Source: Deltaproteobacteria bacterium (GTDB lineage: Bacteria; SAR324; XYD2-FULL-50-16). From it: 48,001 nt of DNA. Numbering within the stretch: position 1 is the stretch's first letter; every line of letters starts with the position of its first letter. A program made the position numbers and the translations under genes. Shown piece after piece: positions 8,871 to 17,101 of this stretch. A model generated the notes under the pieces. It searched no databases. It was given only the letters and a program-made list of their open reading frames with translations, and was not told the DNA's origin. The DNA is taken from assembly GCA_018645005.1 (NCBI GenBank), contig JABGPJ010000086.1, forward strand, positions 1 to 48,001. Direction: 5' to 3'.

Positions 8871-9204
8871 TAAAGCCCTCCTTTAACACAATGAGCTGTT
8901 TTAAACACCATCTCGGTCACACCGGGCCTGAAAGATATCCGGCTTACTGGAAAACGGACCTCTATCTTTCAGAAGGTTTTAAACGGTGACTTTTGTTAAA
9001 GACAATTTAGAAAAATTAAACGGAATTATGGCTTGTAAGCTTTCTATGGGAATAGTATTTTGTAAAGACTAGATGCTAATATAATAAAGTATCATTTTTT
9101 ATAGAGCAACGGTTTAAGGTTCATTTCTCATAATAATACGAATGGTCAAAAAAAGACCTTCCTTCCGCTGACAATCATCACTGAATTCAAATTTTAAATA
9201 AGCC
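8840..9204. other. Divergent intergenic region cysG/purC
   Basis: 365 bp holding the promoters of cysG (minus) and purC (plus). The cysG-proximal part contains the leader ORF start and its Shine-Dalgarno. The middle holds the hairpin listed separately (8928-8972). The purC-proximal part is AT-rich with no further symmetric structure that I can support. Confidence 0.5.
8928..8972. repeat. Inverted repeat with 10-bp perfect arms upstream of cysG and purC
   Basis: Arms CTGAAAGATA (8928-8937) and TATCTTTCAG (8963-8972) are perfectly complementary. The stem can continue with TCCG (8938-8941) against CGGA (8955-8958) after a 4-nt bulge. No T-run follows on either strand, so a terminator is unlikely. 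It sits in the 5' untranslated region expected for cysG, and may be a regulator site or an RNA leader structure. Confidence 0.55.
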
Positions 9205-10095
9205 ATGGCCCCGAACAAAAACGACACATTGCTTTGTCCTGATTTAAAACTGTTTAAAAAAGGAAAAGTCAGAGAAGTTTATGATTTCAACGATAAACTT
9301 CTGATCGTTGCCACTGACAATGTCTCCGCCTTTGATGTTGTACTGCCGACCTTGATAAAAGGCAAGGGGATCATACTCAATCAAATATCCAATTTTTGGT
9401 TCGATTTTTCAAAAAAGAACATAAAAAACCATATCATCTCGAAAAATGTGGCAGAGTTTCCCGCAGCATGTCAAAAATACGCCGACGTGATCAGGGACCG
9501 CTCTATACTCGTCTGGAAAACAGAAATGATAGAACTGGAAGCCATCGTCAGAGGATATCTGTCCGGCTCCGGATTTAAGGACTATCAAAAAACCGGTCAA
9601 ATATGTGGCATTCAGCTGCCGGAAGGCCTCAAGGAGTCTGCTAAACTGGAGACCCCCATTTTCACGCCTTCAACAAAAGCGCAGGAAGGTCATGATATCA
9701 ATATCACTGAATCAGAACTACGAAAACAGATTGATGGAGACGTGATCGACAAAGTCAAGGAAATATCGTTGCAGCTATATAGTGCCGCTGCAGATTACGC
9801 GCTTAAAAGGGGGATTATTATTGCGGATACCAAATTTGAATTTGGCCTCCTTAACGGTGAGATCATTCTCATTGATGAAATTCTCACGCCCGATTCATCC
9901 CGCTTCTGGCCGTCAGATAGTTATCGTCCGGGACAATCTCAGGACAGCTACGATAAGCAGATCATCAGAAACTACTTATCTCAGCTTGACTGGGACAAAA
10001 CACCTCCCGGGCCACAGCTTCCTGATGATATCATTCAAAAGACCATTGAAAAGTATCAAGAAGTATACAATAAACTCACAATAGTTCAGTCTTAG
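9205..10095 (+). CDS. purC: Phosphoribosylaminoimidazole-succinocarboxamide (SAICAR) synthase
   Basis: ATP-dependent ligase joining aspartate to CAIR in purine synthesis. The 296-residue protein is of the longer (ADE1-like) SAICAR synthase type. Diagnostic segments: GKVREVYDF near the N-terminus, ATDNVSAFDVVLP, EAIVRGYLSGSG, PIFTPSTKAQEGHD and the LIDEILTPDSSRFWP block that ends the catalytic core. ATG start without a strong Shine-Dalgarno. Three bases separate its stop from pyrE, indicating a purC-pyrE operon. Confidence 0.95.
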   Translation: MAPNKNDTLLCPDLKLFKKGKVREVYDFNDKLLIVATDNVSAFDVVLPTLIKGKGIILNQISNFWFDFSKKNIKNHIISKNVAEFPAACQKYADVIRDRSILVWKTEMIELEAIVRGYLSGSGFKDYQKTGQICGIQLPEGLKESAKLETPIFTPSTKAQEGHDINITESELRKQIDGDVIDKVKEISLQLYSAAADYALKRGIIIADTKFEFGLLNGEIILIDEILTPDSSRFWPSDSYRPGQSQDSYDKQIIRNYLSQLDWDKTPPGPQLPDDIIQKTIEKYQEVYNKLTIVQS

Positions 10096-10098
10096 ACT

Positions 10099-10692
10099 AT
10101 GAAAGAACAACTAGTCGATTCTTTGATTTCAATCGGAGCCGTAAAATTTGGTGAATTCAAACTCAAATCGGGAATAATATCTCCAATATATCTTGATTTG
10201 CGTATTATCATCAGCTATCCCGATATTCTAAAAAATATCGCAACGGTGCTGCTTACGCTTTCTCAAGAACTGCAGTTCGACAAAATCGCCGGTATTCCAT
10301 ATACGGCGTTACCGATCGCAACAGCTTTCAGCCTGGCCTCCGGTCACCCGATGATTTATAGCCGTAAAGAGCGTAAAGCCTATGGCACCGGCCAAATGAT
10401 TGAGGGTGTCTGGGAAGCCGGAGATCAGGTCTTAATTATTGATGACTTGATTACAAATGGCGGCTCCAAACTTGAGACTTTCAAAATATTTCTTGAAGCC
10501 GGTTTGAAAGTCAAAGATGTAATTGTCCTGATCGATCGTGAGCAGGGAGGTAGAGAAAAACTCCAACAGGAGGGATATCATCTTCACTCTGCTATCTCTA
10601 TTTTTGACATTTTGGAGAGAATGAAGCACTTGAAGCAAATCGGTGAAATGCAATATAATGAAATATACGATTTTCTTCAGAATACGAAATAG
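10099..10692 (+). CDS. pyrE: Orotate phosphoribosyltransferase
   Basis: Transfers phosphoribose from PRPP to orotate, giving OMP. The 197-residue protein shows the PRPP-binding signature VLIIDDLITNGGSK (about 112-125) and the flexible-loop region RKERKAYGTG that carries catalytic basic residues. The sequence type, with the conserved FGEFKLKSG and SPIYLDLR start, resembles the OPRT half of UMP synthase rather than the E. coli class. Start ATG lies 3 bp after the purC stop. No OMP decarboxylase is fused or adjacent. Confidence 0.93.
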   Translation: MKEQLVDSLISIGAVKFGEFKLKSGIISPIYLDLRIIISYPDILKNIATVLLTLSQELQFDKIAGIPYTALPIATAFSLASGHPMIYSRKERKAYGTGQMIEGVWEAGDQVLIIDDLITNGGSKLETFKIFLEAGLKVKDVIVLIDREQGGREKLQQEGYHLHSAISIFDILERMKHLKQIGEMQYNEIYDFLQNTK

Positions 10693-10827
10693 TTACTAAA
10701 TTTAATAATCCAGTCATGAGGGATTCATCAGGAGTATCCACTTTAGCTGGAGAATTTGTATTTTTTTTGAAGTATCCTGAGCAATGTCATGCGTTGATAT
10801 TTGCGCTGACTATATTTGGAGAATAGA

Positions 10828-12627
10828 GTGAACAGTCGATCTCTTTTAACTGGTCTGGCCCTGCTAGTTTTGTTTTTTACGCTGATCAACAATTTCGAGT
10901 GGAACACAACGCCCGAATCGGAAATTGGTTACAGCGATTTTCTTTTGTATCTTGATCGTGGGCAGATCAACAGCGTTACCATCAGTGGTGACTCCATCAA
11001 GGGGACGACTGTCTCCGGGAAACAATTCAAAACAACCGGTTCGTACGATTCCATACTGATAGAGAGCCTCAGAAAACAAAGTGTTAATATTAAGATCGAG
11101 GAAGATGACAATACCCCCTGGTATCTCGTGCTCTTGCTGCAATGGGGCCCGCTGTTATTGCTGATCGGTGTCTGGATCTTCATGATGCGAAAAATGCCCG
11201 GCTCCGGAAAAATTATGTCAATCGGCAAGTCAAAAGCCACTCGATATGAAGAAAAATCCATGGATATCACTTTTAAGGATGTTGCAGGTGTTGAAGAGGC
11301 AAAAGAGGAACTTGAAGAGATTGTGGACTATCTCAAAGATCCGGGTAAATTTCAGAAACTGGGCGGAAAAATCCCCAAAGGGGTATTAATGGTCGGTCCC
11401 CCCGGAACTGGTAAAACGCTTCTGGCAAAAGCCGTCGCTGGTGAAGCAGGGGTCTCGTTTTTTAATATTTCAGGATCTGATTTTGTAGAGATGTTTGTCG
11501 GCGTTGGAGCCAGTCGCGTCAGGGATCTCTTTGAAGAGGCACACAAAAATGCCCCTTGTATCATTTTTATCGATGAGATTGATGCGGTGGGTCGTCATCG
11601 TGGTGCCGGACTTGGCAGCGGACATGATGAAAGAGAGCAGACCCTCAACGCATTATTGGTGGAAATGGACGGTTTCGATGGTACCGAAGGTATCATTACC
11701 ATCGCAGCGACGAACCGAGTCGATATTTTAGATCCCGCTTTGTTGAGACCGGGCCGATTTGACAGGCAAGTCACCGTCAGTCTACCTGATGTGAATGGCC
11801 GTAAAAAGATTTTGGAGGTCCATGTCAAAAAAATCGTTCTTACCCAAAACACCGATCTGGAAGTGATTGCCAGGGGAACACCGGGTTTCAGTGGTGCAGA
11901 ATTGGCCAATCTGGTCAATGAAAGCGCACTGAGGGCTGCTCAGTTGAATAAAAGTGCCGTTACCCTTGAAGATATGGAGTGGGCCAGAGATAAAGTGATG
12001 ATGGGCGCAGAACGCCGATCCATGATCATGCACGAAGAAGAAAAAGAAGCGACTGCTTACCATGAAGCCGGACACGCGCTGGTTGCCTATTATTTGAAAG
12101 ATGCGGATCCGATCCATAAAATAACGATCATCCCCCGAGGGCAGTCTTTGGGAATGACAACCTTTCTGCCCGAAACAGACCGCTTAAGCATGAACAGAGA
12201 CGGTTTGATCGCCAGAATTAAGGTTGCACTTGGCGGCAGGGCAGCTGAAGAGTTAATGTTAAAGGATTTCTCCACAGGAGTGGAAGGCGATCTCAAGGAC
12301 TCCACAAATATTGCTTATCAGATGATCTGCAAATGGGGAATGAGTGAGAAACTCGGCGCCCTGTCTATTCCGCAAGGCGACAGCGGCAACTATCTCGCCA
12401 TGGACTATAATGCAGAAAGTTCTGTTTCTGAGGAGATACAAGAGATTGTAGATGAGGAGGTCCAAGATCTTTTACAGGATTGCTACACCGAAGCAAAAAA
12501 GATACTGTCCGATCATGCCTCACAGCTGAAATCCCTGGCAGATATGTTGGTGGAAGTTGAAACCGTCTCACTTGAGCAATTGACCGATTTATTTCAACCA
12601 GTTGCAGCACCTGAAGCTGAAGTATAG
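10828..12627 (+). CDS. ftsH: ATP-dependent zinc metalloprotease FtsH
   Basis: Membrane-anchored AAA+ protease that degrades misfolded membrane proteins and short-lived regulators. Two N-terminal membrane spans (about 6-21 and 98-120) flank a small periplasmic domain. The AAA module has Walker A GPPGTGKT (190-197), Walker [10 protein letters not shown] (about 244-252) and the arginine-finger region RPGRFDRQ. The protease domain has the zinc motif HEAGH (412-416). I chose the GTG at 10828 because TTTGGAG lies at good spacing before it; the upstream in-frame TTG at 10816 overlaps that Shine-Dalgarno. 599 residues, usual length. A hairpin follows the stop. Confidence 0.96.
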   Translation: MNSRSLLTGLALLVLFFTLINNFEWNTTPESEIGYSDFLLYLDRGQINSVTISGDSIKGTTVSGKQFKTTGSYDSILIESLRKQSVNIKIEEDDNTPWYLVLLLQWGPLLLLIGVWIFMMRKMPGSGKIMSIGKSKATRYEEKSMDITFKDVAGVEEAKEELEEIVDYLKDPGKFQKLGGKIPKGVLMVGPPGTGKTLLAKAVAGEAGVSFFNISGSDFVEMFVGVGASRVRDLFEEAHKNAPCIIFIDEIDAVGRHRGAGLGSGHDEREQTLNALLVEMDGFDGTEGIITIAATNRVDILDPALLRPGRFDRQVTVSLPDVNGRKKILEVHVKKIVLTQNTDLEVIARGTPGFSGAELANLVNESALRAAQLNKSAVTLEDMEWARDKVMMGAERRSMIMHEEEKEATAYHEAGHALVAYYLKDADPIHKITIIPRGQSLGMTTFLPETDRLSMNRDGLIARIKVALGGRAAEELMLKDFSTGVEGDLKDSTNIAYQMICKWGMSEKLGALSIPQGDSGNYLAMDYNAESSVSEEIQEIVDEEVQDLLQDCYTEAKKILSDHASQLKSLADMLVEVETVSLEQLTDLFQPVAAPEAEV

Positions 12628-12635
12628 CAAATACT

Positions 12636-12670
12636 GATTCCGGTTAGACCCCGAGGTAAAAACCGGAATC
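12636..12670 (+). terminator. Strong hairpin after ftsH
   Basis: Perfect 10-bp arms GATTCCGGTT (12636-12645) and AACCGGAATC (12661-12670) enclose a 15-nt loop, nine bases after the ftsH stop codon. No U-run follows, so it may be an mRNA 3'-end stabiliser or processing site rather than a classic intrinsic terminator. Confidence 0.5.
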
Positions 12671-12737
12671 GACACCCTCGATATCACTGAAACCCATTCC
12701 GATTATTGATCAGCAACTACAAAGAGACCCAGGAAAT

Positions 12738-13568
12738 ATGAGATATCTCCTCCTACGCCTTCTGCCCAAAAACCTGTTGAGCCGCATAGCCGGAATGCTG
12801 TCTGATATCGAACTGCCGAGACCGGTTTTATCTTCGTTGATTCAGCTGTATAGCCAGATATACAAAGTCAAACTGTATGAAATGAAGCCGGCTATTGGCT
12901 CTCTGAAAACCTTTAACGACTTTTTCACAAGGGAGTTAAGACCCGAACTCAGGCCCATCGATCCGACACCTGGAAGCGTTATCAGCCCGGTCGATGGAAA
13001 GATTGCCGAGTTTGGTAAGATTGAGCAGGGTTTGTTAGTGCAGGCCAAGGGCATTCTCTATTCGCTGAGTGATCTTGTTGGTGAAAAAAGTGCGCCTATT
13101 TTTCAAGATGGTTACTTTCTGACAATCTATCTCAGTCCGGCTGACTACCACCGAATTCATCTGCCCATTTCAGGTAAAATTCGCAATTTCAGCTATATCT
13201 CGGGAAATCTATGGCCAGTAAATAATTTTGGTGTCAGGCAAATAGGGGGTCTATTTTCGTTGAATGAACGAATTATTACCCCCATAGAAGGTGAGCATGG
13301 TGTCGTCGGCCTGGTTAAAGTCGGTGCGACCATCGTCGGGAAAATAAAAGTGGATTACAGCGATTTGAGTTCAAATAGTAACAGGACCACACAGTTGAAT
13401 CTGCCAATCGTTCCAGAGAGAGTCTACCACAAGGGTGATGAAATCGGAAGATTCCAATTGGGTAGTACTGTTATCCTCCTCTTTGAAAAGAATAAATTCA
13501 AACCAGCCGATATCCTGCCCGGGACGCCTGTTAAAGTCGGCCAAATCATCGGCAGCATGAAAAACTGA
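12738..13568 (+). CDS. psd: Phosphatidylserine decarboxylase proenzyme
   Basis: Inner-membrane-associated enzyme that converts phosphatidylserine to phosphatidylethanolamine using a pyruvoyl group formed by self-cleavage. The 276-residue proenzyme has the cleavage motif LGST (241-244, Ser243 becoming the pyruvoyl group). The catalytic triad partners are also visible: Asp86 in SPVDGKI and His138/His141 in YHRIHLP. Length and motif positions match the bacterial PSD-B type. ATG start after AGGAAAT. It is the last plus-strand gene before a palindromic repeat. No phosphatidylserine synthase is in the window. Confidence 0.94.
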   Translation: MRYLLLRLLPKNLLSRIAGMLSDIELPRPVLSSLIQLYSQIYKVKLYEMKPAIGSLKTFNDFFTRELRPELRPIDPTPGSVISPVDGKIAEFGKIEQGLLVQAKGILYSLSDLVGEKSAPIFQDGYFLTIYLSPADYHRIHLPISGKIRNFSYISGNLWPVNNFGVRQIGGLFSLNERIITPIEGEHGVVGLVKVGATIVGKIKVDYSDLSSNSNRTTQLNLPIVPERVYHKGDEIGRFQLGSTVILLFEKNKFKPADILPGTPVKVGQIIGSMKN

Positions 13569-13709
13569 CCGGATAGACAGTTGGTTAAAACGCTGCAAGC
13601 CAAATTCATCGCATCACAATTGGGTGTCAGTAGAGAGAGGTAAGATAGAGCCTGTTTTTTGTGGCGCCATGTCTATCTGGTACTAAGGGTCGGCTAAAAA
13701 ATTAGTCAA

Positions 13710-13774
13710 GTGTTTCCCATTAATCGAGCGTTTCTCATTAGTGTTAAAGAAACGCGTCGCTGAAAAGGAAACAC
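13710..13774. repeat. Nested hairpin inserted within repeat copy 1
   Basis: Outer arms GTGTTTCC (13710-13717) and GGAAACAC (13767-13774) are perfectly complementary. Inside them, GCGTTTC (13728-13734) pairs with GAAACGC (13749-13755), and the inner stem can extend through CGA/TCG with one bulged base. This block is missing from copy 2. Confidence 0.65.
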
Positions 13775-13823
13775 ATTGCTGTCACGTTCTGTTTGCAAAA
13801 TGTCCGGCTTTTGGGACTTTTTC

Positions 13824-13893
13824 AAACAGATTAAGTGAAGCTATTTTTTAACGCTCTCCTTGTAAACAGATTAAGTGAAGTTGCTTTTTAACG
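13824..13893. repeat. Tandem 30-bp direct duplication in repeat copy 1
   Basis: Positions 13824-13853 and 13864-13893 match at 27 of 30 bases (both begin AAACAGATTAAGTGAAG and end TTTTTAACG), with a 10-nt spacer. Copy 2 at 26381-26485 has this segment only once, so copy 1 has duplicated its distal arm. Confidence 0.8.
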
Positions 13894-14862
13894 ATCCCTA
13901 AACTCAGCATTTTCTGGTGATGATTCAGTCAGGAGGCCTTCCGGCAGATTGTATCGTCTAAATTCAGGCAGATAGTCCGATTGAAAGGTTAACCACTCCT
14001 TGGAATCGGGATGGTGAAAAGAGAGGAAGGAAGCATGCAACAATTGTCTTTCTATCCTTCCATAGGGGGGAAAGAGGGGTTCCGTTTCATGATTGAGAAG
14101 ACGAATAAAGAAGTCGTCTGACTGACCATAAAGCTTATCACCCAGGATCGGATGGCCGATATGTTCCGCATGGCAACGGATCTGGTGCGTACGCCCGCTA
14201 AATGTTTTAATTTCTGCCAGTGTCAATCCGCTGACAATTTTTTTAGCTGTAAACAGCGTTTTGGACGTTTTCCCTTCTTCATCAACCACCTGTCGAATAC
14301 GAACCTTGCCCTGCTGCGAGGAATTTCGTTTTATGGGTTGTGTCACCATAATCTCACCCATTGAGAACTCTCCATTTAAGACCGCATGATACCTTTTCTC
14401 AGGGACCCTCTCAACAAACTGCTGCCCTAGAATGGTTGCCACTGCTTTAGTCCGAGCGATGACGACAACCCCGGAAGTTTCTTTATCCAATCTATGAACA
14501 GCAAAAAGTTCGCTGAAATCCTCTCGCTCTTTCAGAATATTAATCAGTGTATTGCGATAGTATCTTCCAGATTCACTGATTGGTAGATTCCCGCTTTTTT
14601 CAACTACCACAAGCCAGTCATCTTTGTAGATTATCCGATAGGTATCATCAACAGCAGGTTCTTTAGCTCTGGGCCGGTCATAACTAACAATATCCCGGCT
14701 TTTCAGAACCCGGTGTGGGGTCGTTTTTCTGTCATTGACCTTCACTTCACCCGCGGCGAGACATTTCAACCAGCCTTCCTCTTTCTGATATGGAAATCGA
14801 CGTACCAGAAAAGCAATCATGGTCTCTTTTTTGTCATGCCGGGTATATGAAAACGTTTGCAT
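13888..14862 (-). CDS. RluA-family pseudouridine synthase
   Basis: Isomerises specific uridines to pseudouridine in rRNA or tRNA. The 324-residue protein has an N-terminal S4-like RNA-binding domain (about 15-62, with VKVNDRKTTPHRVLKSRDIVSYD features) and the RluA catalytic motif HRLDKETSG (123-131, Asp126 the nucleophile). It also has the later RTHQIRCHAEHIGHPILGD block. The target site (RluC, RluD or TruC type) cannot be assigned from sequence alone. ATG start; an internal ATG at codon 15 has a somewhat better ribosome binding site but would cut the S4 domain. The last codons (F-R-D-R-stop) lie within the end of the palindromic repeat element. Confidence 0.88.
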   Translation of the reverse strand: MQTFSYTRHDKKETMIAFLVRRFPYQKEEGWLKCLAAGEVKVNDRKTTPHRVLKSRDIVSYDRPRAKEPAVDDTYRIIYKDDWLVVVEKSGNLPISESGRYYRNTLINILKEREDFSELFAVHRLDKETSGVVVIARTKAVATILGQQFVERVPEKRYHAVLNGEFSMGEIMVTQPIKRNSSQQGKVRIRQVVDEEGKTSKTLFTAKKIVSGLTLAEIKTFSGRTHQIRCHAEHIGHPILGDKLYGQSDDFFIRLLNHETEPLFPPYGRIERQLLHASFLSFHHPDSKEWLTFQSDYLPEFRRYNLPEGLLTESSPENAEFRDR

Positions 14863-15163
14863 CAGTTTATTATACGGCTGGTAGGTTTATTTTTGATTGA
14901 TGGTAAGATATCACTATTTTGATTTACAATGGGTGAATTTGCACCACTATTTCTTTTTTAGGGAAATAAAGGCTTCTGGACTGACAAAAAAAGTTCTATC
15001 TGTTAGTCTACTTGACAAATCTGAAATACTTTTTCATCTGATTATTCTGAATTAATTTTTTCGTGTCTTAGGCATAGACACTTGTTGACCCGTCCGCTCA
15101 CTCATTAATAAAGGGTGAGTCTCTATTTCATGCTATAGAAACCGGCTACTAAAACTGCTTCCT
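14863..15163. other. Divergent intergenic region, RluA-family gene / pseudo-receiver gene
   Basis: 301 bp, AT-rich. It contains a small perfect hairpin GTGTCT (15063-15068)/AGACAC (15076-15081) and a 5-bp ACTCA/TGAGT inverted repeat just downstream. A TTGACA at 15012-15017 and TTGACC at 15085-15090 resemble -35 boxes, but I find no well-spaced -10 partner. No gene seen. Confidence 0.4.
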
Positions 15164-15769
15164 ATGAAGGCAAATCTACTCATTGTTTCAGTTGACGAAT
15201 TTCCAGTACACATTTCTCACTTTCTGCAGAAACACGGGTTTTCCTGTTTCTATTCCCGAGGTGGTCTTAAAACAAGAGAAATATTAAAATCGCAGCCGAT
15301 CGACACAATAATCTGGCTTTTTCTTGGATATGAAAGAGCATTAGCCAAAGATTTGCTGAAAATATTCAATAAATTTTATGAGCTCCCCATTGTTTTAATT
15401 ACACAAAGCTATGACGAACTCGATTTTGCAGAGGATATCAAGGGGCTGTTCGCCAATATCGATTTGAATGATGATCTCGATGATCTGCTGCAAGCAATTG
15501 AAACCGCCAGTAACCAACCGATAGAGGAGGAGCAGAAGGCAAAATCTGTGGAGTCAGAACCACCGGAGATTGATTTCAAAAACGTTGTCTCGGAATTTTT
15601 TAAGGGAGACCCGAGCTCTCAACAGAAGCCTACAACCCAGGATAGCAACCCTCTTAAGGATCTGACACTTTGGAATGTCGTAGATGAAAGCGAAAAACGA
15701 ACGTTGTCGGAACCATATAAGCCAGAAAAAAAGAACTTGATCGCCAAACTGAAGAATCTCTTCGAATAA
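15164..15769 (+). CDS. Degenerate receiver-domain (pseudo-receiver) protein
   Basis: The 201 residues begin with a REC-like alternating fold (about 1-115: NLLIVSVDE, TIIWLFLG, LPIVLITQS). The phosphoacceptor Asp expected after the third strand is replaced (WLFLG), and no conserved Lys follows the fifth strand, so phosphorylation is unlikely. The second half (about 118-201) is acidic/basic, low complexity and probably disordered, and ends in a basic amphipathic helix (KKNLIAKLKNLFE). There is no output DNA-binding domain. It may be an adaptor or localisation protein. The ATG start has no strong Shine-Dalgarno. It converges with the nqrM end of the NQR cluster. Confidence 0.6.
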   Translation: MKANLLIVSVDEFPVHISHFLQKHGFSCFYSRGGLKTREILKSQPIDTIIWLFLGYERALAKDLLKIFNKFYELPIVLITQSYDELDFAEDIKGLFANIDLNDDLDDLLQAIETASNQPIEEEQKAKSVESEPPEIDFKNVVSEFFKGDPSSQQKPTTQDSNPLKDLTLWNVVDESEKRTLSEPYKPEKKNLIAKLKNLFE

Positions 15770-15798
15770 CAGGGATCCGATCGGCATTCGCCCCGCGC

Positions 15799-16023
15799 TT
15801 AGAATTCACAATCGCAGGTCACGCAACGGTTAATTTTATTGCCGAAAGCATCCGTGGAACAACCCTCATTATCTGCTTCAGAAGCGCTGGGATCACTACA
15901 TCCAGCATCCAGGCTGGGACTGCCGCAATGCCCCTTTATTTTAATATCACTGAAAATCATTCCAATTGAGAGGCTGAAGAATGCGATTAAAAACGCTAAC
16001 AAAGTCGCAATATATATTTCCAT
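15799..16023 (-). CDS. nqrM: Na+-NQR maturation protein NqrM (DUF539)
   Basis: A 74-residue protein with one N-terminal membrane span (about 5-23) followed by a cysteine-rich tail: the IKGHCGSPS motif just after the membrane, then several Cys ending in a CVTCDC cluster. This architecture, size and position, last in the cluster after apbE, match NqrM. NqrM is needed in Vibrio/Klebsiella-type NQR for assembling the iron centre between NqrD and NqrE. Of two adjacent ATG codons, the second (16021-16023) is better spaced from GAGG. It begins 7 bp after the apbE stop. Confidence 0.85.
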   Translation of the reverse strand: MEIYIATLLAFLIAFFSLSIGMIFSDIKIKGHCGSPSLDAGCSDPSASEADNEGCSTDAFGNKINRCVTCDCEF

Positions 16024-16030
16024 CATATCC

Positions 16031-17101
16031 TCAGTTACTTATTATGAATGATTCAAACGCAGGCGTCATTTTCACGTCAAATCCGGATTGGGTTCGAATC
16101 AGGAAGAAGGCTGCCAGATTTTCCTGCAGAGCCAACTGATATCCTTTTTCAAAGCCGGTGATCATAAATGCCGTTGCAAAGGCATCCGCTGTCATGCATG
16201 ACTGATGAACGACACTGGCCGATGCCAACCGGTGGTTTATCGGTTTGCCGGTATTTGGGTCAATCAAATGGGAAAACCGTTTCCCGTTTTTTTCAAAATA
16301 GTTGCGATAGTCTCCAGACGTTGCCAACGAATTGTTACCCATTGAAAGCACCTGCTGGATCACACTCTGACCCATAACAGGCCGTTCAATGGCCACTACC
16401 CACGGTGTTTGGTGTTGCTTGAAACCTTTAGTCCTGATTTCTCCACCAATTTCCACCAGATAGTTATTCAGGCCTTTATTTTCCAATAACATTCCCACCT
16501 GGTCAACAGCAAACCCCTTGGCAACAGCTGACAGATCTATGGTCAATTCAGGGTGCTGCTTACTGATCAGCGGCGGTTCAGTCTCAACTTTAATTTTCTT
16601 ATATCCGATCCGCCTTTTCAAGGCATTTATTTTCTTTTCATCAACGACAGTCGCTGTTTGCTTATCCGTACCAAAACCCCATAGATTAACCAGCGGAGCG
16701 ACTGTGATATCCAACGCGCCCTCAGTCAACGTACTGACCCGCAACGACTCCTTTACAACCAACGCCATCTGGCGTGAAATCGGAAAAAGGGAGACATCGG
16801 CAAAGCGGTTAAATCGAGAGATTTCCGAATCAGCCCGGTAGGTGGACATGGAGAGGTTGATCTCTTGCAGGAGTTTTTCAATTTCCTGCTGAACTTGTTT
16901 GATCGCCGATGAATCAGAAAAGCCCGAAACCTTGATGGAATAAGTCGTTCCCATGGTGGCGCCGGTGTAGACAACCGGGCCCGTGGTATCCGGATTTTTC
17001 AAGCAGCTGGAAAGCAGCAGAGCTAACATCAGACAAATCGCTCTGCTGAGTACGCCGGAAAGGATAATCTTTTTGTGCCTGCACTTACGCACCAAAATCA
17101 T
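16031..17101 (-). CDS. apbE: FMN transferase ApbE (flavinylates NqrB and NqrC)
   Basis: Mg-dependent FAD:protein FMN transferase that attaches FMN through phosphoester bonds to Thr in periplasmic or membrane proteins. The predicted lipoprotein signal ends in LLLSSC. Family motifs follow: [45 protein letters not shown] and the Mg-site segment [12 protein letters not shown] longer frame reaches 17140, but I choose the ATG at 17099-17101, which overlaps the nqrF 3' end by only 17 bp and places the signal peptide near the N-terminus (356 residues). Its position directly after nqrF, and the matching target motifs in NqrB and NqrC, indicate a dedicated maturation role. Confidence 0.92.
   Translation of the reverse strand: MILVRKCRHKKIILSGVLSRAICLMLALLLSSCLKNPDTTGPVVYTGATMGTTYSIKVSGFSDSSAIKQVQQEIEKLLQEINLSMSTYRADSEISRFNRFADVSLFPISRQMALVVKESLRVSTLTEGALDITVAPLVNLWGFGTDKQTATVVDEKKINALKRRIGYKKIKVETEPPLISKQHPELTIDLSAVAKGFAVDQVGMLLENKGLNNYLVEIGGEIRTKGFKQHQTPWVVAIERPVMGQSVIQQVLSMGNNSLATSGDYRNYFEKNGKRFSHLIDPNTGKPINHRLASASVVHQSCMTADAFATAFMITGFEKGYQLALQENLAAFFLIRTQSGFDVKMTPAFESFIISN

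Larger units (their letters stand above)
13684..13901. repeat. Palindromic intergenic repeat element, copy 1 (expanded)
   Basis: It shares 23 identical bases at one end (13684-13706, beginning TAAGGGTCGGCTAAAA) and the TAACGATCCCTAA end (13889-13901) with an inverted copy at 26381-26485. The two ends are imperfect inverted repeats of each other. A central hairpin has arms TCTGTTTG (13788-13795) and CAAACAGA (13823-13830) plus GTCC/GGAC (13802-13805/13814-13817). Relative to copy 2 it carries an extra hairpin-bearing segment (13707-13780) and an internal duplication. It fills the gap between psd and the RluA-family gene and overlaps the latter's stop codon. No ORF is present. The organisation is MITE- or REP-like. 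Confidence 0.8.

Noticed and set aside
8928-8972. Siroheme/cobalamin/purine riboswitch upstream of cysG or purC
   Set aside because: The hairpin is real, but none of the conserved core sequences of those riboswitch classes is visible.
10816-10827. Upstream TTG start of FtsH
   Set aside because: The TTG lies within the TTTGGAG Shine-Dalgarno that serves the GTG at 10828.
13684-13901. CRISPR array or tRNA-like element
   Set aside because: Only two direct units are present, with a short spacer and palindromic ends; this is not CRISPR architecture and no cloverleaf can be drawn.
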